Positions 25,795 through 33,767 of a stretch of DNA of 64,000 nt are shown piece after piece (position 1 is the first letter of the stretch; every line of letters starts with the position of its first letter). Location of the stretch: the NCBI RefSeq assembly GCF_013314535.1, contig NZ_JABUAE010000003.1, positions 1-64,000 of the forward strand, given 5' to 3'. The notes beneath the pieces were generated by a model, which was given only the letters and a program-made list of their open reading frames with translations, had not been told where the DNA came from and made no database searches. The position numbers and the translations under genes were made by a program. Source of the DNA: Bacillus sp. Xin1. Lineage in GTDB: Bacteria; Bacillota; Bacilli; Bacillales; Bacillaceae_G.

Positions 25795-27096
25795 TTGAAA
25801 AACTTTTTAGAATTAGGAATTAGTGAAACGTTTAATCATACACTACGTGAAAATGGGATTGCTGAAGCAACGCCAATTCAAGAACAAGCAATCCCTGTTG
25901 TTATGGCTGGAAAAGATATAATTGGACAAGCAAAAACTGGTACAGGTAAGACACTGGCATTCATCTTACCAATTTTAGAAAAAATTGATCCTGAATCAAG
26001 TGATGTACAAGCCTTGATTGTTGCGCCAACTAGAGAATTAGCGCTGCAAATTACAACTGAAATTGAAAAGATGCTTGTTCATAAAGAAGATATCAATGTT
26101 CTTGCAATATATGGCGGTCAAGATGTAGCGCAGCAAATGAGGAAATTAAAAGGAAATACACACATTGTTGTTGCAACGCCAGGACGTTTATTAGATCATT
26201 TACGCCGTGAGACGATTGTATTATCCAATGTTTCTATGCTTGTATTAGATGAAGCAGATCAAATGCTTCATTTCGGTTTTTTATATGATATAGAGGATAT
26301 TTTAGAAGTAACACCTGAGAGTAAACAGACGATGTTGTTTTCAGCGACAATGCCAAAAGATATTAAAAAACTTGCGAAGCGTTACATGAAAGAGCCTGAG
26401 ATGATTCGAATTCAAAGTGAAGAAGTAACGGTGAATAATATTAAGCAACGTGTGATTGAAACGACAGACCGTGCAAAGCAAGATGCGCTGCGCTATGTAA
26501 TGGACCGTGATCAACCGTTTTTAGCAGTTATTTTTTGCCGTACAAAGCGGAGAGCAAGCAAGTTATATGATGATTTAAAAGGGTACGGTTATAATTGCGA
26601 TGAACTTCACGGTGATTTATCTCAAGGAAAACGTGAACGAGTGATGAAAAGTTTCCGAGATGCAAAAATTCAATATTTAATCGCAACAGATGTAGCAGCT
26701 CGTGGATTGGATGTAGAGGGTGTAACGCATGTATTTAACTATGATATTCCAGAAGATGTAGAGAGCTATATACACCGAATTGGCCGAACTGGCCGTGCTG
26801 GTGGATCAGGCATTGCAATTACATTCGTTGCACCGAAAGATGAAATGCATTTAAAAGAGATTGAAAAAGGTATTGGTGCAACATTGCAACGACAAGTAAT
26901 TGAACAGTCTGTAAAACCGAAAAATAAAACGGATGAAAAAAAACAAAAGCAGCAAATGAAAAAAACAACGAAAACAGGTCAATATCGATCAAAAGATAAC
27001 CAAGGGAGATCGAAGAATACAAAACAACAATCATCGCATAAACCAAGTAAAAAGAAAAATAGTACAAAGCAAGGGCAACAAAGACGAGGTCGTTAA
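25795..27096 (+). CDS. DEAD-box RNA helicase
   Basis: A 433-residue ATP-dependent RNA helicase. In order: Q motif (Ala-Thr-Pro-Ile-Gln-Glu-Gln), Walker A Ala-Lys-Thr-Gly-Thr-Gly-Lys-Thr, Pro-Thr-Arg-Glu-Leu-Ala, Asp-Glu-Ala-Asp, Ser-Ala-Thr, and His-Arg-Ile-Gly-Arg-Thr-Gly-Arg. After residue 365 a Lys/Gln/Arg-rich disordered tail replaces an RNA-binding domain. It may help cold growth or RNA turnover like other Bacillus Csh helicases; which paralogue it is cannot be fixed. Start TTG 25795 lies just after GAAGTGAT; GTG 25786 is the longer option. Monocistronic with terminator. Confidence 0.92.
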   Translation: MKNFLELGISETFNHTLRENGIAEATPIQEQAIPVVMAGKDIIGQAKTGTGKTLAFILPILEKIDPESSDVQALIVAPTRELALQITTEIEKMLVHKEDINVLAIYGGQDVAQQMRKLKGNTHIVVATPGRLLDHLRRETIVLSNVSMLVLDEADQMLHFGFLYDIEDILEVTPESKQTMLFSATMPKDIKKLAKRYMKEPEMIRIQSEEVTVNNIKQRVIETTDRAKQDALRYVMDRDQPFLAVIFCRTKRRASKLYDDLKGYGYNCDELHGDLSQGKRERVMKSFRDAKIQYLIATDVAARGLDVEGVTHVFNYDIPEDVESYIHRIGRTGRAGGSGIAITFVAPKDEMHLKEIEKGIGATLQRQVIEQSVKPKNKTDEKKQKQQMKKTTKTGQYRSKDNQGRSKNTKQQSSHKPSKKKNSTKQGQQRRGR

Positions 27097-27111
27097 TAAA
27101 GAGTAAGTGTA

Positions 27112-27150
27112 AAAGTCGTTTTCTTTTAAAGAAGGAAACGGCTTTTTTAT
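27112..27150 (+). terminator. Terminator of DEAD-box helicase gene
   Basis: A 15-bp stem with wobble pairs (AAAGTCGTTTTCTTT/GAAGGAAACGGCTTT), 4-nt loop, T-run. Confidence 0.85.
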
Positions 27151-27172
27151 TTTGTGTTTAGAAGGTGAATAA

Positions 27173-27244
27173 ATGCAAAAAGTCTTTTTTCGATTTATAA
27201 AGTGGAAGGATAATTTAATTGAGGTGTTGTATAGAAGTAGGTAA
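27173..27244 (+). CDS. Possible 23-residue basic peptide
   Basis: ATG with SD AGAAGGTGA and a 23-codon frame with mixed aromatic and basic residues (Phe-Phe-Arg-Phe-Ile-Lys-Trp-Lys). It lies between the helicase terminator and the tetR operator. It may be a tiny gene or chance; no homologue is known to me. Confidence 0.3.
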   Translation: MQKVFFRFIKWKDNLIEVLYRSR

Positions 27245-27316
27245 CAGCTTGTGAAAGGAACAGGATTAAATTAAATTTGCATGAAACTTTTTTACAGGCT
27301 ACACATATATTTATAT

Positions 27317-27335
27317 TAGACCGACAGTCGGTCTA
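27317..27335. promoter_or_regulatory. Perfect palindromic TetR operator (copy 1)
   Basis: TAGACCGACAGTCGGTCTA, a perfect 19-bp palindrome 17 nt before the tetR start. The same site recurs before the MFS gene at 28010. It implies autoregulation. Confidence 0.88.
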
Positions 27336-27352
27336 GGGGAAAGGAGTTCTTT

Positions 27353-27988
27353 ATGAGGACCGTCAAAGAATATGAGGAACGAAGAAATGAAATATTAGAT
27401 ACAGCTGAGATGTTGTTTACTTCTAAAGGGTATATGAAAACAACTGTAAATGATATTTTACGAGAAATCGGTATTGCAAAAGGAACATTTTATCATTACT
27501 TCAAGTCAAAGGAGGAAGTGATGGATGCAATTATCATGAGGAGTGTAACTGCGGATGAAGCGGCAGCAAAAAAGATTGCTTCAAATTCCAAGATTCCAGT
27601 AGTTGATAAATTGTTTCAAATTTTAATGGTGCAAGCACCAAAAGCTGGCGGGAATAAAGAAAAAATGATTGAGCAATTCCACAAGCCAAATAATGCAGAA
27701 ATGCATCAAAAAAGTTTAGTGCAAGCTATTTTGCATTTAACACCTGTTTTAACAGAAGTAATTGAGCAAGGGATTGATGAGAAGATTTTTGTGACTGCGT
27801 ATCCAAGGGAAACAATAGAATTTTTAATTGCTTCTGCACAAGTTATATTTGATGAAGGATTGTTTCAATGGCAGCCTCATGAAGCAATGCAAAGAGGAAA
27901 GGCTTTTATCAATATGATGGAAATGACTCTTGGAGCCCGAAAAGGAACTTTTAATTATATGCTAGACATTCTGAAGAGACAGTCTTAG
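27353..27988 (+). CDS. TetR-family repressor of the adjacent MFS gene
   Basis: A 211-residue regulator with an N-terminal TetR HTH (about 10-57): Ile-Leu-Asp-Thr-Ala-Glu-Met-Leu-Phe, Thr-Thr-Val-Asn-Asp-Ile-Leu, Ala-Lys-Gly-Thr-Phe-Tyr-His-Tyr-Phe. The C-terminal helices form the ligand domain. SD AAAGGAG. Identical palindromic operators lie before this gene and before the MFS gene, so it very likely represses both and is released by a transported compound. Confidence 0.92.
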   Translation: MRTVKEYEERRNEILDTAEMLFTSKGYMKTTVNDILREIGIAKGTFYHYFKSKEEVMDAIIMRSVTADEAAAKKIASNSKIPVVDKLFQILMVQAPKAGGNKEKMIEQFHKPNNAEMHQKSLVQAILHLTPVLTEVIEQGIDEKIFVTAYPRETIEFLIASAQVIFDEGLFQWQPHEAMQRGKAFINMMEMTLGARKGTFNYMLDILKRQS

Positions 27989-28008
27989 CATAATTTTTTT
28001 GAAATTTA

Positions 28009-28029
28009 TTAGACCGACAGTCGGTCTAA
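28009..28029. promoter_or_regulatory. Perfect palindromic TetR operator (copy 2)
   Basis: The same palindrome as at 27317, here extended by one matching base pair at each end to 21 bp. It sits between tetR and the MFS start. Confidence 0.88.
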
Positions 28030-28054
28030 TATTCTGCTGAAAGGTGTGTATACG

Positions 28055-29098
28055 ATGAAAAACAATGCGAGTATAAAATCTTTCCCTAAAGATTTTACTC
28101 TTATGGTAATCGGGCAAATTGTATCAATCTTAGGCGCCACTCTTTTACGTTTTGCTTTATCGCTCTATGTGCTGAATATAAGGAGACGTGCAGATGTTTT
28201 TGCTACCTTATATGCCATATCGAGCATACCTCTTTTGTTGTCACCTCTTGGCGGGACTATTGCTGATAGATTTAACAGACGCAATTTGATGATAGTCTAT
28301 GATTTGACAAGTAGTGCCGTTATATTGTGTTTTATTTTTGCGTCATCGATTGGAAACGTTTCTGTAATATTTATTGGTGTTGTTATGATTTTGCTAGCGT
28401 TTATTAGTTCGATATATTCTCCTGTTGTTATGGCGAGTATTCCACTGCTCGTTACGGAAAAGAAATTGGAACAGGCAAATGGTATTGTGAATGGGGTGCA
28501 AGCATTGTCGAGTGTGGCAGCTCCTGTTTTGGGCGGGGTACTATATGGTATTGTAGGCTTAAAAATCCTTGTTGTGATGAGTTGTATTACCTTTTTCTTG
28601 TCGGCAGTATTAGAGGTGTTTATCAAAATTCCATTTGTGAAAAGAAAACAGGATGGTCATATTGTACCGACAATTATAAAAGATATGAAAGACGGGCTTA
28701 CTTATGTTGTCAGAGCACCTTATATTTTGAAATCTATGATCCTTGCAGCACTTCTCAATTTAATCCTTACACCACTCCTTGTTGTCGGTGGCCCCATCAT
28801 TTTACGAGTAACGATGAAAAGTAGCGATACATTGTATGGGATTGGAATGGGGCTAATAGATTTAGCTACAATTTTAGGGGCTTTGTCTATTGGCTTCTTT
28901 GCAAAAAAGATGAAGATGAACACAATATACCAGTGGTTACTTATTATTGCTCTATTAATTGTCCCGATGGCTGTCTCTCTTATGCCTCTTGTTCTTAGAT
29001 TTGGATACTATCCCTTATTTATCCTCTTTATCTTATGTGCAATCCTTATTGCAATGGCAATTACTATTATCTCTATCTTTGTCATTATAGAAAATTAG
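28055..29098 (+). CDS. MFS transporter, possibly C-terminally shortened
   Basis: A 347-residue major facilitator with the motif A-like loop Gly-Gly-Thr-Ile-Ala-Asp-Arg-Phe-Asn-Arg-Arg after helix 2 and roughly ten hydrophobic helices. Comparable drug-efflux MFS proteins have about 400-420 residues and 12 helices; this one stops inside a hydrophobic stretch (Ile-Ile-Ser-Ile-Phe-Val-Ile-Ile-Glu-Asn), so the last helices may be lost. The ATG at 28055 fits SD AAAGGTG; GTG 28046 is too close. It is controlled by the upstream TetR through operator copy 2. Confidence 0.85.
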   Translation: MKNNASIKSFPKDFTLMVIGQIVSILGATLLRFALSLYVLNIRRRADVFATLYAISSIPLLLSPLGGTIADRFNRRNLMIVYDLTSSAVILCFIFASSIGNVSVIFIGVVMILLAFISSIYSPVVMASIPLLVTEKKLEQANGIVNGVQALSSVAAPVLGGVLYGIVGLKILVVMSCITFFLSAVLEVFIKIPFVKRKQDGHIVPTIIKDMKDGLTYVVRAPYILKSMILAALLNLILTPLLVVGGPIILRVTMKSSDTLYGIGMGLIDLATILGALSIGFFAKKMKMNTIYQWLLIIALLIVPMAVSLMPLVLRFGYYPLFILFILCAILIAMAITIISIFVIIEN

Positions 29099-29100
29099 AA

Positions 29101-29148
29101 GACACCAAATCATTAGATTGATATGAACTATGGATGGTGTTCTTTTTA
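29101..29148 (+). terminator. Probable terminator after MFS gene
   Basis: GACACCA/TGGTGTT arms (one wobble) with a long loop, then TCTTTTTATTTT. Confidence 0.5.
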
Positions 29149-29480
29149 TTTTAATAAAAGGACATGTGTGGAATAAAAGCATGAAAAGATTAATTAGGTG
29201 AATGGAAAAAACAAAGCAATCAAGTGGAAAAGAAGAAAAGAGAAGTTAAGCACATGGAATATCGAGAATTTGGCATAGATCATTCTAAAATTGAAGGCAA
29301 ATGATGTGAAAGGTAGTTCAATTTGCGAAAAGAAGAAAGTGAAACAAAAGTATATTGAAATTACGGCAGCATGAAGGAGTTTTGTTGATACAGCAAAGAT
29401 GGGTTCAATCCCTAAGTTGTTTCATTAAATGATTGCCTTTTTAAGTTGAATAGACGATCTAATATTCCCGAGATAAATTG
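29149..29480. other. Intergenic stretch
   Basis: AT- and A-rich DNA with several short frames, none longer than about 35 codons with a good SD. A decayed gene is possible but unproven. Confidence 0.4.
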
Positions 29481-29489
29481 TGGTATAAT
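29481..29489 (+). promoter_or_regulatory. Extended -10 promoter of marR
   Basis: TGGTATAAT is a TG-N-TATAAT extended -10 box 22 nt before the MarR start codon. Confidence 0.6.
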
Positions 29490-29510
29490 TTACATATAGG
29501 GGGAAAGTAG

Positions 29511-29993
29511 ATGACACAACATAAAGAAGAACAAATGAATCAGGCGCTTGCATTGTTTTATTTTGCATATAAAACATTTACAGAAAAACCAGATGAAATT
29601 ATAAAAGAATATGGTATACAGCGCGTGCATCACCGAATTTTATTTTTTATTGCTCGCTTTCCAGGGCTCAGTATAAATGAATTGTTATCTCTGTTAGAAA
29701 TAAGTAAACAAGCTCTTCACGGACCACTCCGTCAGCTTCTTGAAAAGGGGCTTATCGAAAGTAATGAAGCAGAACATGATCGTCGTGTGAAACAGCTTGT
29801 CCTCACGAAAGAGGGAGCAGTGCTTGAGAGAAAACTAAGCGACGTGCAAAGAAAACAAATGGGAAGTATTTTTTCGAAATTTGGTGAAACATGTGAAGAA
29901 CATTGGCATCAAGTGATGACAGAACTAGCAAATAGTCGTTTAGGTTTTGATGCATGGTTATCTAAGCGTGAAGAACCAGTTGATCAAAAATAA
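29511..29993 (+). CDS. MarR-family regulator
   Basis: A 160-residue winged-helix regulator. The recognition region Ser-Ile-Asn-Glu-Leu-Leu-Ser-Leu-Leu-Glu-Ile-Ser-Lys-Gln-Ala-Leu-His and the wing Glu-Ala-Glu-His-Asp-Arg-Arg-Val-Lys (Asp-Arg-Arg is the MarR hallmark) are clear. SD AGGGGG. It has no obvious target partner nearby; the next gene, phosphoglycerate mutase, starts 177 nt away. The target and ligand are unknown. Confidence 0.9.
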   Translation: MTQHKEEQMNQALALFYFAYKTFTEKPDEIIKEYGIQRVHHRILFFIARFPGLSINELLSLLEISKQALHGPLRQLLEKGLIESNEAEHDRRVKQLVLTKEGAVLERKLSDVQRKQMGSIFSKFGETCEEHWHQVMTELANSRLGFDAWLSKREEPVDQK

Positions 29994-30169
29994 GGAAATA
30001 AATCATTCTTCAGTTTTTAGGGTTTGAAAAAGAATTCATTATATCCATGCATTTTGGCAACTATGAGTGGATTATAGAAATACATGGATAAAAAATGAAC
30101 ATTACTAGATACTTTATGACGTGTACGTATTGCAAAATTTAAATTATTATTTCCGAAAGGGGAATTATG

Positions 30170-30907
30170 ATGATAAAACTTGTACTTATTCGTCACGGAC
30201 AAAGTTTATGGAATCTTGAAAACAGATTTACAGGATGGACAGATGTAGATTTATCGGAAAATGGATTAAACGAAGCACAAGAAGCAGGTGCGATATTAAA
30301 AAACAATGGATATACATTTGATGTTGCGTATAGTTCTGTTTTAAAACGGGCAATTCGAACACTGTGGATTATTCTGCATGAAATGGATCTGGCTTGGGTT
30401 CCAGTACATAAATCATGGAAGTTAAATGAGAGACATTACGGAGCGTTGCAAGGTTTAAATAAAGATGAGACAGCAAAGAAATATGGAGGTGCACAGGTTC
30501 ATATTTGGAGACGAAGTACGGATGTGAGACCGCCAGCTCTTGCTGAAGATGATCCAAGGTATGAAGTTGCTGATCCAAGGTATAAGCTGCTTAAAAAAGG
30601 AGAATTTCCCCTTACAGAATGTCTAGAAGACACAGAAAAAAGAGTGTTGGATTTTTGGCATCAGGAAATTGCACCAACGTTACAAACCGGTCAAAAAGTA
30701 ATCATTTCATCGCATGGGAATACAATTCGTTCGCTTGTGAAATATTTAGATAGTTTATCGGACGATGGCGTAGTGTCATTAAATATTCCGACGAGTATTC
30801 CTCTTGTTTATGAATTAGATGAAAAATTACAACCTATTCGTCATTATTATTTAAGTATGGATGGAGAGGTACCTAAAGGCGTAATTCCCAAACATATATC
30901 TTTGTAA
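30170..30907 (+). CDS. gpmA: 2,3-bisphosphoglycerate-dependent phosphoglycerate mutase
   Basis: A 245-residue dPGM-type glycolytic enzyme interconverting 3- and 2-phosphoglycerate. The phosphohistidine motif Leu-Ile-Arg-His-Gly-Gln-Ser (His near position 9), [10 protein letters not shown], Glu-Arg-His-Tyr-Gly-Ala-Leu-Gln-Gly and Ser-His-Gly-Asn-Thr-Ile-Arg are all intact. Bacilli also use the Mn-dependent GpmI, so this is probably a second isozyme. Of two adjacent ATG codons the second has better spacing from AAAGGGG. Confidence 0.94.
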   Translation: MIKLVLIRHGQSLWNLENRFTGWTDVDLSENGLNEAQEAGAILKNNGYTFDVAYSSVLKRAIRTLWIILHEMDLAWVPVHKSWKLNERHYGALQGLNKDETAKKYGGAQVHIWRRSTDVRPPALAEDDPRYEVADPRYKLLKKGEFPLTECLEDTEKRVLDFWHQEIAPTLQTGQKVIISSHGNTIRSLVKYLDSLSDDGVVSLNIPTSIPLVYELDEKLQPIRHYYLSMDGEVPKGVIPKHISL

Positions 30908-31101
30908 AAAAATATTTTTGAAAATTTGAAATGCAGGCTTGTCTACATATACAATGTAGATTCATTATAAAAGACGTGGATTCCTTTTTAGTATATGCGA
31001 TGTAGCAGACTTTAGAAGGTTGTCCATGTCTTTTGTCATAATGAGAGAAAATTGAGCATGTAATGATATCGTGAGAAGTTTTTGAATGGAGGGTGATGTG
31101 A

Positions 31102-31842
31102 TTGACAGTCTCTAACATTCGAATTGGTTTGTTTTTTCTTGTACTAGTTTTTTTATTTCTTATCTTCTTTTATTGGAAAAATGAAGAGATGTACGAAGAA
31201 AAAAAGCAACTTATTCGAAAAACATGGTATGGTGTGTTTATTACTTCAGTCACAATTTATTTCATGGTGAAAGGAATTGATTTAACCCTCTGGAAAAACA
31301 TTTTAATGTTTGTAGCGATGGTTATATTTGTCGATATTGCTTTTATTTTAACTCCAAATATTTCTGAGATATGGGGGGCGAAATTTAGTGATATCGGAAA
31401 GACTGTCCAGTCCATTAAACGATCATTAATCGCTTCAAAGGCAAGGGGAGAGATTTATACGACTATCATCCAAAATGTAAACCCTGCAGCATTTGGTACG
31501 ATGGAGTGGAGGGCAGAGGCTGAGTATGCACAAAGTTTAAATATATTTCTTGATACGTATGCTGAAAAAATCGGAGCAAAAATCGTTGTCTTTGTGACAG
31601 CTGATGAATTAAATACAAATTTCCGTGGCATCCGCTCTCAGTTTAGTATCACAGTACCTTTAGAACATATAGAGCAATTAAATGAACAAAAAGCTGTTCA
31701 AGTAGAAAACGTCGGTATCATACCAGCGAAAATAGTCAAAGATGTTTGTATTGTTATTGATGGTCAAAAGAGCAATCTTCAAGATCGAGATTTTGAAAAT
31801 GTATATAATTTAACGATTCAGCATAGTTATTTTAGTAAATAG
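31102..31842 (+). CDS. spoIISA: SpoIISA-family membrane toxin
   Basis: A 246-residue toxin of the SpoIIS toxin-antitoxin type. Three membrane helices (about 7-24, 41-57, 67-84) anchor a cytosolic domain (about 97-246), the same layout and length as B. subtilis SpoIISA (248 residues). Conserved features include Arg-Lys-Thr-Trp-Tyr before helix 2. It damages the membrane in late growth or sporulation unless bound by SpoIISB. Start TTG with an excellent SD (GGAGGGTGATG). A terminator overlaps its stop codon, so the antitoxin, if local, is made from a separate transcript. Confidence 0.9.
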   Translation: MTVSNIRIGLFFLVLVFLFLIFFYWKNEEMYEEKKQLIRKTWYGVFITSVTIYFMVKGIDLTLWKNILMFVAMVIFVDIAFILTPNISEIWGAKFSDIGKTVQSIKRSLIASKARGEIYTTIIQNVNPAAFGTMEWRAEAEYAQSLNIFLDTYAEKIGAKIVVFVTADELNTNFRGIRSQFSITVPLEHIEQLNEQKAVQVENVGIIPAKIVKDVCIVIDGQKSNLQDRDFENVYNLTIQHSYFSK

Positions 31843-31870
31843 GACAGAAAAAAGTTTCTGTCCTTTCTTT
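31841..31870 (+). terminator. Terminator overlapping the spoIISA stop codon
   Basis: A perfect 10-bp stem AGGACAGAAA/TTTCTGTCCT, loop AAAG, then TTCTTTC. Confidence 0.88.
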
Positions 31871-31962
31871 CATACATAAATACAGGCAAAGTTCGTGAAA
31901 ATGAAACATAATTGAATAAATTTGGACAATCATCCCAACACTAGCAGGTAGAGGTGATTGTA

Positions 31963-32091
31963 GTGGAAAAAGAATATAGCAATGAATTTTTCAAAGAAGA
32001 AACAGAGGATACAACAGATTTCTCTTTAATAAAAGGAGATACAATGCAACAAGTAGAAGAGTTAGAAGATGAATTAAAAAGAAAAGGATAA
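31963..32091 (+). CDS. Small acidic protein with TDFSLIKG motif
   Basis: A 42-residue protein starting at GTG with SD GAGGTGAT. It is acidic in its first half and contains Phe-Phe-Lys-Glu followed by Thr-Asp-Phe-Ser-Leu-Ile-Lys-Gly. The next small gene shares the same pattern, so the two are paralogues. It lies 120 nt after spoIISA behind a terminator. It could be an antitoxin-type partner by position, but it does not resemble the basic 56-residue B. subtilis SpoIISB, so function is open. Confidence 0.6.
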   Translation: MEKEYSNEFFKEETEDTTDFSLIKGDTMQQVEELEDELKRKG

Positions 32092-32161
32092 CGTCTGATT
32101 TATATTTGAGATATAATGAAGAGAGAAAGAGTGTATCTTTTTTATAAAGGGGGAGGAAAAA

Positions 32162-32338
32162 ATGCAAGAAATGAAACAACAAAAACTTGCTTTTTTTAAA
32201 GAAAAAAAAGAAGCATCGAATACAGATTTCTCTCTTGTGAAAGGTGCATTAACAGAAAATATTAATCGACTAGAAAAGCTCATGAATCATGATGCATCAA
32301 AATATATGCAAGGGAAAAAATTAAAAGAAAATGTATAA
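32162..32338 (+). CDS. Small protein with TDFSLVKG motif, paralogue of preceding gene
   Basis: A 58-residue protein with SD GGGGGAGG and its own terminator. Phe-Phe-Lys-Glu-Lys-Lys-Glu then Thr-Asp-Phe-Ser-Leu-Val-Lys-Gly repeats the pattern of the 42-residue neighbour, followed by a Leu-Glu helix and a basic tail. Probably cytosolic. The shared motif and tandem order suggest duplication. Function unknown. Confidence 0.62.
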   Translation: MQEMKQQKLAFFKEKKEASNTDFSLVKGALTENINRLEKLMNHDASKYMQGKKLKENV

Positions 32339-32356
32339 AAGCATTTTCTTTTTTTA
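32327..32356 (+). terminator. Terminator after small paralogue pair
   Basis: GAAAATG/CATTTTC stem followed by a T-run. Confidence 0.75.
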
Positions 32357-32443
32357 TTTCTTCTTCATTCCCGCTCCGAATTCCTCAAAATCTAGCAACT
32401 TACGAAGTAAATAAAGGAGCTTTGATTTGGAGGACTTTGTCAT
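32354..32443 (-). CDS. Possible 29-residue peptide
   Basis: A minus-strand frame with a leucine-rich amphipathic helix and basic ends (Lys-Leu-Leu-Tyr-Leu-Leu-Arg-Lys-Leu-Leu). No SD precedes the ATG, and the preceding in-frame codon is a stop. It may be a fragment. Confidence 0.25.
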   Translation of the reverse strand: MTKSSKSKLLYLLRKLLDFEEFGAGMKKK

Positions 32444-32450
32444 CTAGTAA

Positions 32451-32487
32451 AAAACGAAAGGCGCTTTGTATCGTCTTTCGTTTTTTT
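32451..32487 (+). terminator. Terminator-like hairpin before ATP-grasp gene
   Basis: AAAACGAAAG/CTTTCGTTTT arms, 14-nt loop, T-run. Confidence 0.75.
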
Positions 32488-32580
32488 GTATTAAGATTAA
32501 GTTGTCTTAAAATTAGTATTTTGCAGATTACTAAAAATAGTATAATGAGTACAATCACATTTTAGAAAGAAGGTATTCCC

Positions 32581-33516
32581 TTGAAAAAGATTTACGTTAT
32601 TCATGAAAACACAGAATGGACAAGATATCTAATGAGAAGATTGGAAGAACTCGATCTTCCTTATGAAGAATGGCATTTAGACAAAGGGAATGTGGATCTT
32701 TCGTCTGTTCCGCCGCAGGGCATATTTTATAACCGTATGAGCGCTTCTTCTCATACAAGAAATCACCGCTTTGCACCAGAGTTTACGGGTGCTGTCCTTG
32801 CTTGGTTAGAGAGGCATAATCGAAAAGTGTTCAATGGAAGCAGAGCATTGCAGCTTGAAGTAAGTAAAGTCGGGCAATATATGGCACTGAATGCACAAGG
32901 AATCCGGACACCTAAGACAATTGCAGCTGTTGGTAAGGTTCATATTATAGAAGCGGCAGCGCAATTTGAAGGACGACCATTCATTACGAAGCATAACCGT
33001 GCTGGAAAAGGATTAGGCGTTCAACTGTTTCAGTCTGTTGTTTCATTACAAGAATACGTAGAAAGTGTAGCGTTTGAAGAACCAGTAGATGGTATTACAT
33101 TAATTCAAGAATACATTCAATCTCCTGAGCCTTACATTACACGCTGTGAGTTTGTAGGCGGGAAATTTGTGTATGCAGTTCAAGTCGATACATCGAAAGG
33201 CTTTGAATTATGCCCAGCTGATGCTTGTCAAATTGGTGATTTGTTCTGTCCTGTTGGAGAGAAAGTCCCGGAAAAACCGAAGTTTCAAATTATTGAGGGC
33301 TTTGATGACCCAATTATTCAAAAATATGAGGCCGTTTTGGCTGCAAATGATATCGCAATTGCTGGCATTGAGTTTATTCGAAATGCCGATGGTGAAATTT
33401 TCACTTATGACATTAATACAAACACAAACTACAATGCTGACGCGGAAGCAGTTGTTGGAAAATACGGTATGCTAGAGATTGCGAAGTTTCTTGGTAGTGA
33501 ATTAGAGAAAATATAA
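32581..33516 (+). CDS. RimK-like ATP-grasp ligase
   Basis: A 311-residue ATP-grasp enzyme that joins a carboxylate to an amine via an acyl-phosphate. The central ATP-grasp domain (about 100-305) shows Phe-Ile-Thr-Lys-His-Asn-Arg-Ala-Gly-Lys-Gly-Leu-Gly (phosphate loop), Gln-Glu-Tyr-Ile (adenine hinge) and the Mg-binding end Tyr-Asp-Ile-Asn-Thr-Asn-Thr-Asn. Start TTG after AAAGAAGG. Monocistronic. The substrate is unknown; RimK relatives add glutamate or make dipeptides and cofactors. Confidence 0.85.
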   Translation: MKKIYVIHENTEWTRYLMRRLEELDLPYEEWHLDKGNVDLSSVPPQGIFYNRMSASSHTRNHRFAPEFTGAVLAWLERHNRKVFNGSRALQLEVSKVGQYMALNAQGIRTPKTIAAVGKVHIIEAAAQFEGRPFITKHNRAGKGLGVQLFQSVVSLQEYVESVAFEEPVDGITLIQEYIQSPEPYITRCEFVGGKFVYAVQVDTSKGFELCPADACQIGDLFCPVGEKVPEKPKFQIIEGFDDPIIQKYEAVLAANDIAIAGIEFIRNADGEIFTYDINTNTNYNADAEAVVGKYGMLEIAKFLGSELEKI

Positions 33517-33527
33517 TAGATAGGAAG

Positions 33528-33553
33528 AAAGTTGCTGATGAAACAGCTTTTTT
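33528..33553 (+). terminator. Terminator after ATP-grasp gene
   Basis: AAAG..GCTG/CAGCTTT stem with bulge, 6-nt loop and T-run. Confidence 0.5.
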
Positions 33554-33767
33554 GTAAGTTCCATTCGGGCGCAAATTGGTAATGGGAGGTTTTCTGTAAA
33601 ATACATAATCATTCTCCTTATTCTGTTGAATTGGTATAGGAGAGTTTTGATTAGTAGGAGTGATAACTCTACATCTTTAATAAAAAGTAACATGATGAAG
33701 CGTGGTATAATGATAACGAATAGAATGATTTAAAATTCAAAGATGTATTTAAGAGAGGAGCTTCACA

